This document shows positions 63,326-64,000 of a stretch of 64,000 nt of DNA, one piece after another. Both the position numbers and the translations under genes were made by a program. The notes under the pieces are model-generated. The model ran no database searches and was not told where the DNA came from. It saw only the letters and a program-made list of their open reading frames with translations. Position 1 is the first letter of the stretch, and each line of letters starts with the position of its first letter. The stretch comes from Dokdonella sp. (GTDB lineage: Bacteria > Pseudomonadota > Gammaproteobacteria > Xanthomonadales > Rhodanobacteraceae), in NCBI RefSeq assembly GCF_019634845.1, contig NZ_JAHCAQ010000004.1, positions 124,001 through 188,000 of the forward strand, read 5' to 3'.

Positions 63326-64000
63326 ATGTCACCGCAAGCGCGCCGCGTCGAAAGCCTGCACACCGACAAGGGGTATGTCCCGGTCTACACGACCGCCGTC
63401 GTCGAGCAGCCCTGGGCCGAATACACGCCGGTCGAGCACGCCACCTGGGCGCGGCTGTTCGAGCGCCAGCGCGAGGTGCTGCAGGGGCGCTCGTGCAGCG
63501 AGTTCGTCGCCAACCAGCAGCGTTTCGGCATGAGCGCCGATGCGATTCCGCGCTTCGACGACATCAACGAGGTGCTGGCCCGCAGCACGGGCTGGCAGAT
63601 CGTCGGCGTCGAGGGGCTGCTGCCGGAACTCACGTTCTTCGAGCACTTGGCCAACCGGCGTTTTCCGGTCACTTGGTGGATCCGCAAACCCGAGCAGATC
63701 GACTACATCGCCGAGCCCGATTTGTTCCACGACCTGTATGGCCACGTGCCGCTGCTGCTCGATCCGGCGTTCGCCGACTACATGCAGGCCTATGGTCGTG
63801 GCGGCGTGAAGGCGCATGGCATCGGCGCCGATGCGCTCATGTATCTGACGCGCCTGTACTGGTACACGGTCGAGTTCGGCTTGATCCGGCAACCTGACGG
63901 CTTGCGCATCTATGGCGCGGGCATCCTCAGCTCGAAGGGCGAGTCGATCCACTGCCTGGAATCGGCCGCACCCAACCGCATCGGCTTCGACCTCATGCGC
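63326..64000 (+). CDS. phhA: Phenylalanine 4-monooxygenase, cut by window edge
   Basis: The first 225 residues are present. The pterin- and iron-dependent enzyme turns phenylalanine to tyrosine. The catalytic domain shows GWQIVGVEGLLP, the iron-binding FHDLYGHVPLL (two His) near 144 and YWYTVEFGL with the third ligand Glu near 184. Its product enters the hpd-hmgA-fahA-maiA route located 25 kb to the left. Start MSPQARRVESLHTDKGYVPVY fits the bacterial family. Confidence 0.93.
   Translation, partial: MSPQARRVESLHTDKGYVPVYTTAVVEQPWAEYTPVEHATWARLFERQREVLQGRSCSEFVANQQRFGMSADAIPRFDDINEVLARSTGWQIVGVEGLLPELTFFEHLANRRFPVTWWIRKPEQIDYIAEPDLFHDLYGHVPLLLDPAFADYMQAYGRGGVKAHGIGADALMYLTRLYWYTVEFGLIRQPDGLRIYGAGILSSKGESIHCLESAAPNRIGFDLMR

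Overview
The window is high-GC, gene-dense chromosomal DNA from a free-living Gram-negative bacterium. It is most likely a gammaproteobacterium of the Lysobacterales (Xanthomonadales), perhaps Rhodanobacteraceae-like. The signs are a TonB-dependent receptor, a patatin/BamA-type outer-membrane protein, Tat and Sec exported proteins, a SAH riboswitch before ahcY, a sigma factor paired with a Ser/Thr-kinase/TPR protein, and secreted proteins ending in a short IFAxGFE motif. The taxon is inferred from gene content only. I see no rRNA, tRNA, CRISPR array, insertion sequence or prophage.

Layout. 1-4.6 kb: cdd (cut by the edge), ilvE, an exported small protein, asnB and metF. 4.7-6.7 kb: two small membrane proteins, a DUF3228 protein and an EamA-type permease. 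6.8-15.9 kb: the most unusual block. Five overlapping minus-strand genes encode a LuxE-like acyl-protein synthetase, a LuxC-PaaK fusion, a second PaaK-like ligase, an anti-sigma-kinase/GNAT fusion and a membrane SpoIIE-type phosphatase. They converge on a STAS/anti-sigma-kinase pair. 16.2-28.2 kb: ahcY and metK flank two sigma-factor modules, a patatin-BamA protein, a secreted propeller protein and a kinase/TPR gene with a probable frameshift. 28.3-33 kb: a CtaA-like protein and a 2-oxoacid dehydrogenase E1alpha-E1beta-E2 operon. 33.2-37.4 kb: a POT transporter, a ROK sugar kinase and a GH109-type enzyme. 37.4-42.2 kb: a MarR regulator divergent from the complete homogentisate pathway hpd-hmgA-fahA-maiA. 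42.3-44.5 kb: a CBS protein, a GtrB-like glycosyltransferase and mtgA. 44.6-52.8 kb: a large secreted subtilase, a putative outer-membrane protein and a TonB-dependent receptor. 52.9-64 kb: a Dph6-like ATPase, a SpmA-SpmB fusion, an MFS exporter, folE, an ArsR-type regulator, a double-DTG/PDZ protease, an RlmI-like methyltransferase, terC with a yybP-ykoY riboswitch, a rhomboid protease and phhA (cut by the right edge).

Together the genes show two themes. One is the methionine/SAM cycle: metF, ahcY and metK are far apart but share a 19-bp interrupted palindrome near their promoters, and ahcY also has a SAH riboswitch. The other is aromatic amino-acid breakdown: phhA makes tyrosine, and the hpd-hmgA-fahA-maiA operon takes 4-hydroxyphenylpyruvate to fumarate and acetoacetate. 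The best candidate for an undescribed system is the 6.8-15.9 kb block, where fatty-acyl activation and reduction enzymes are locked into one transcription unit with partner-switching signalling proteins but without luciferase.
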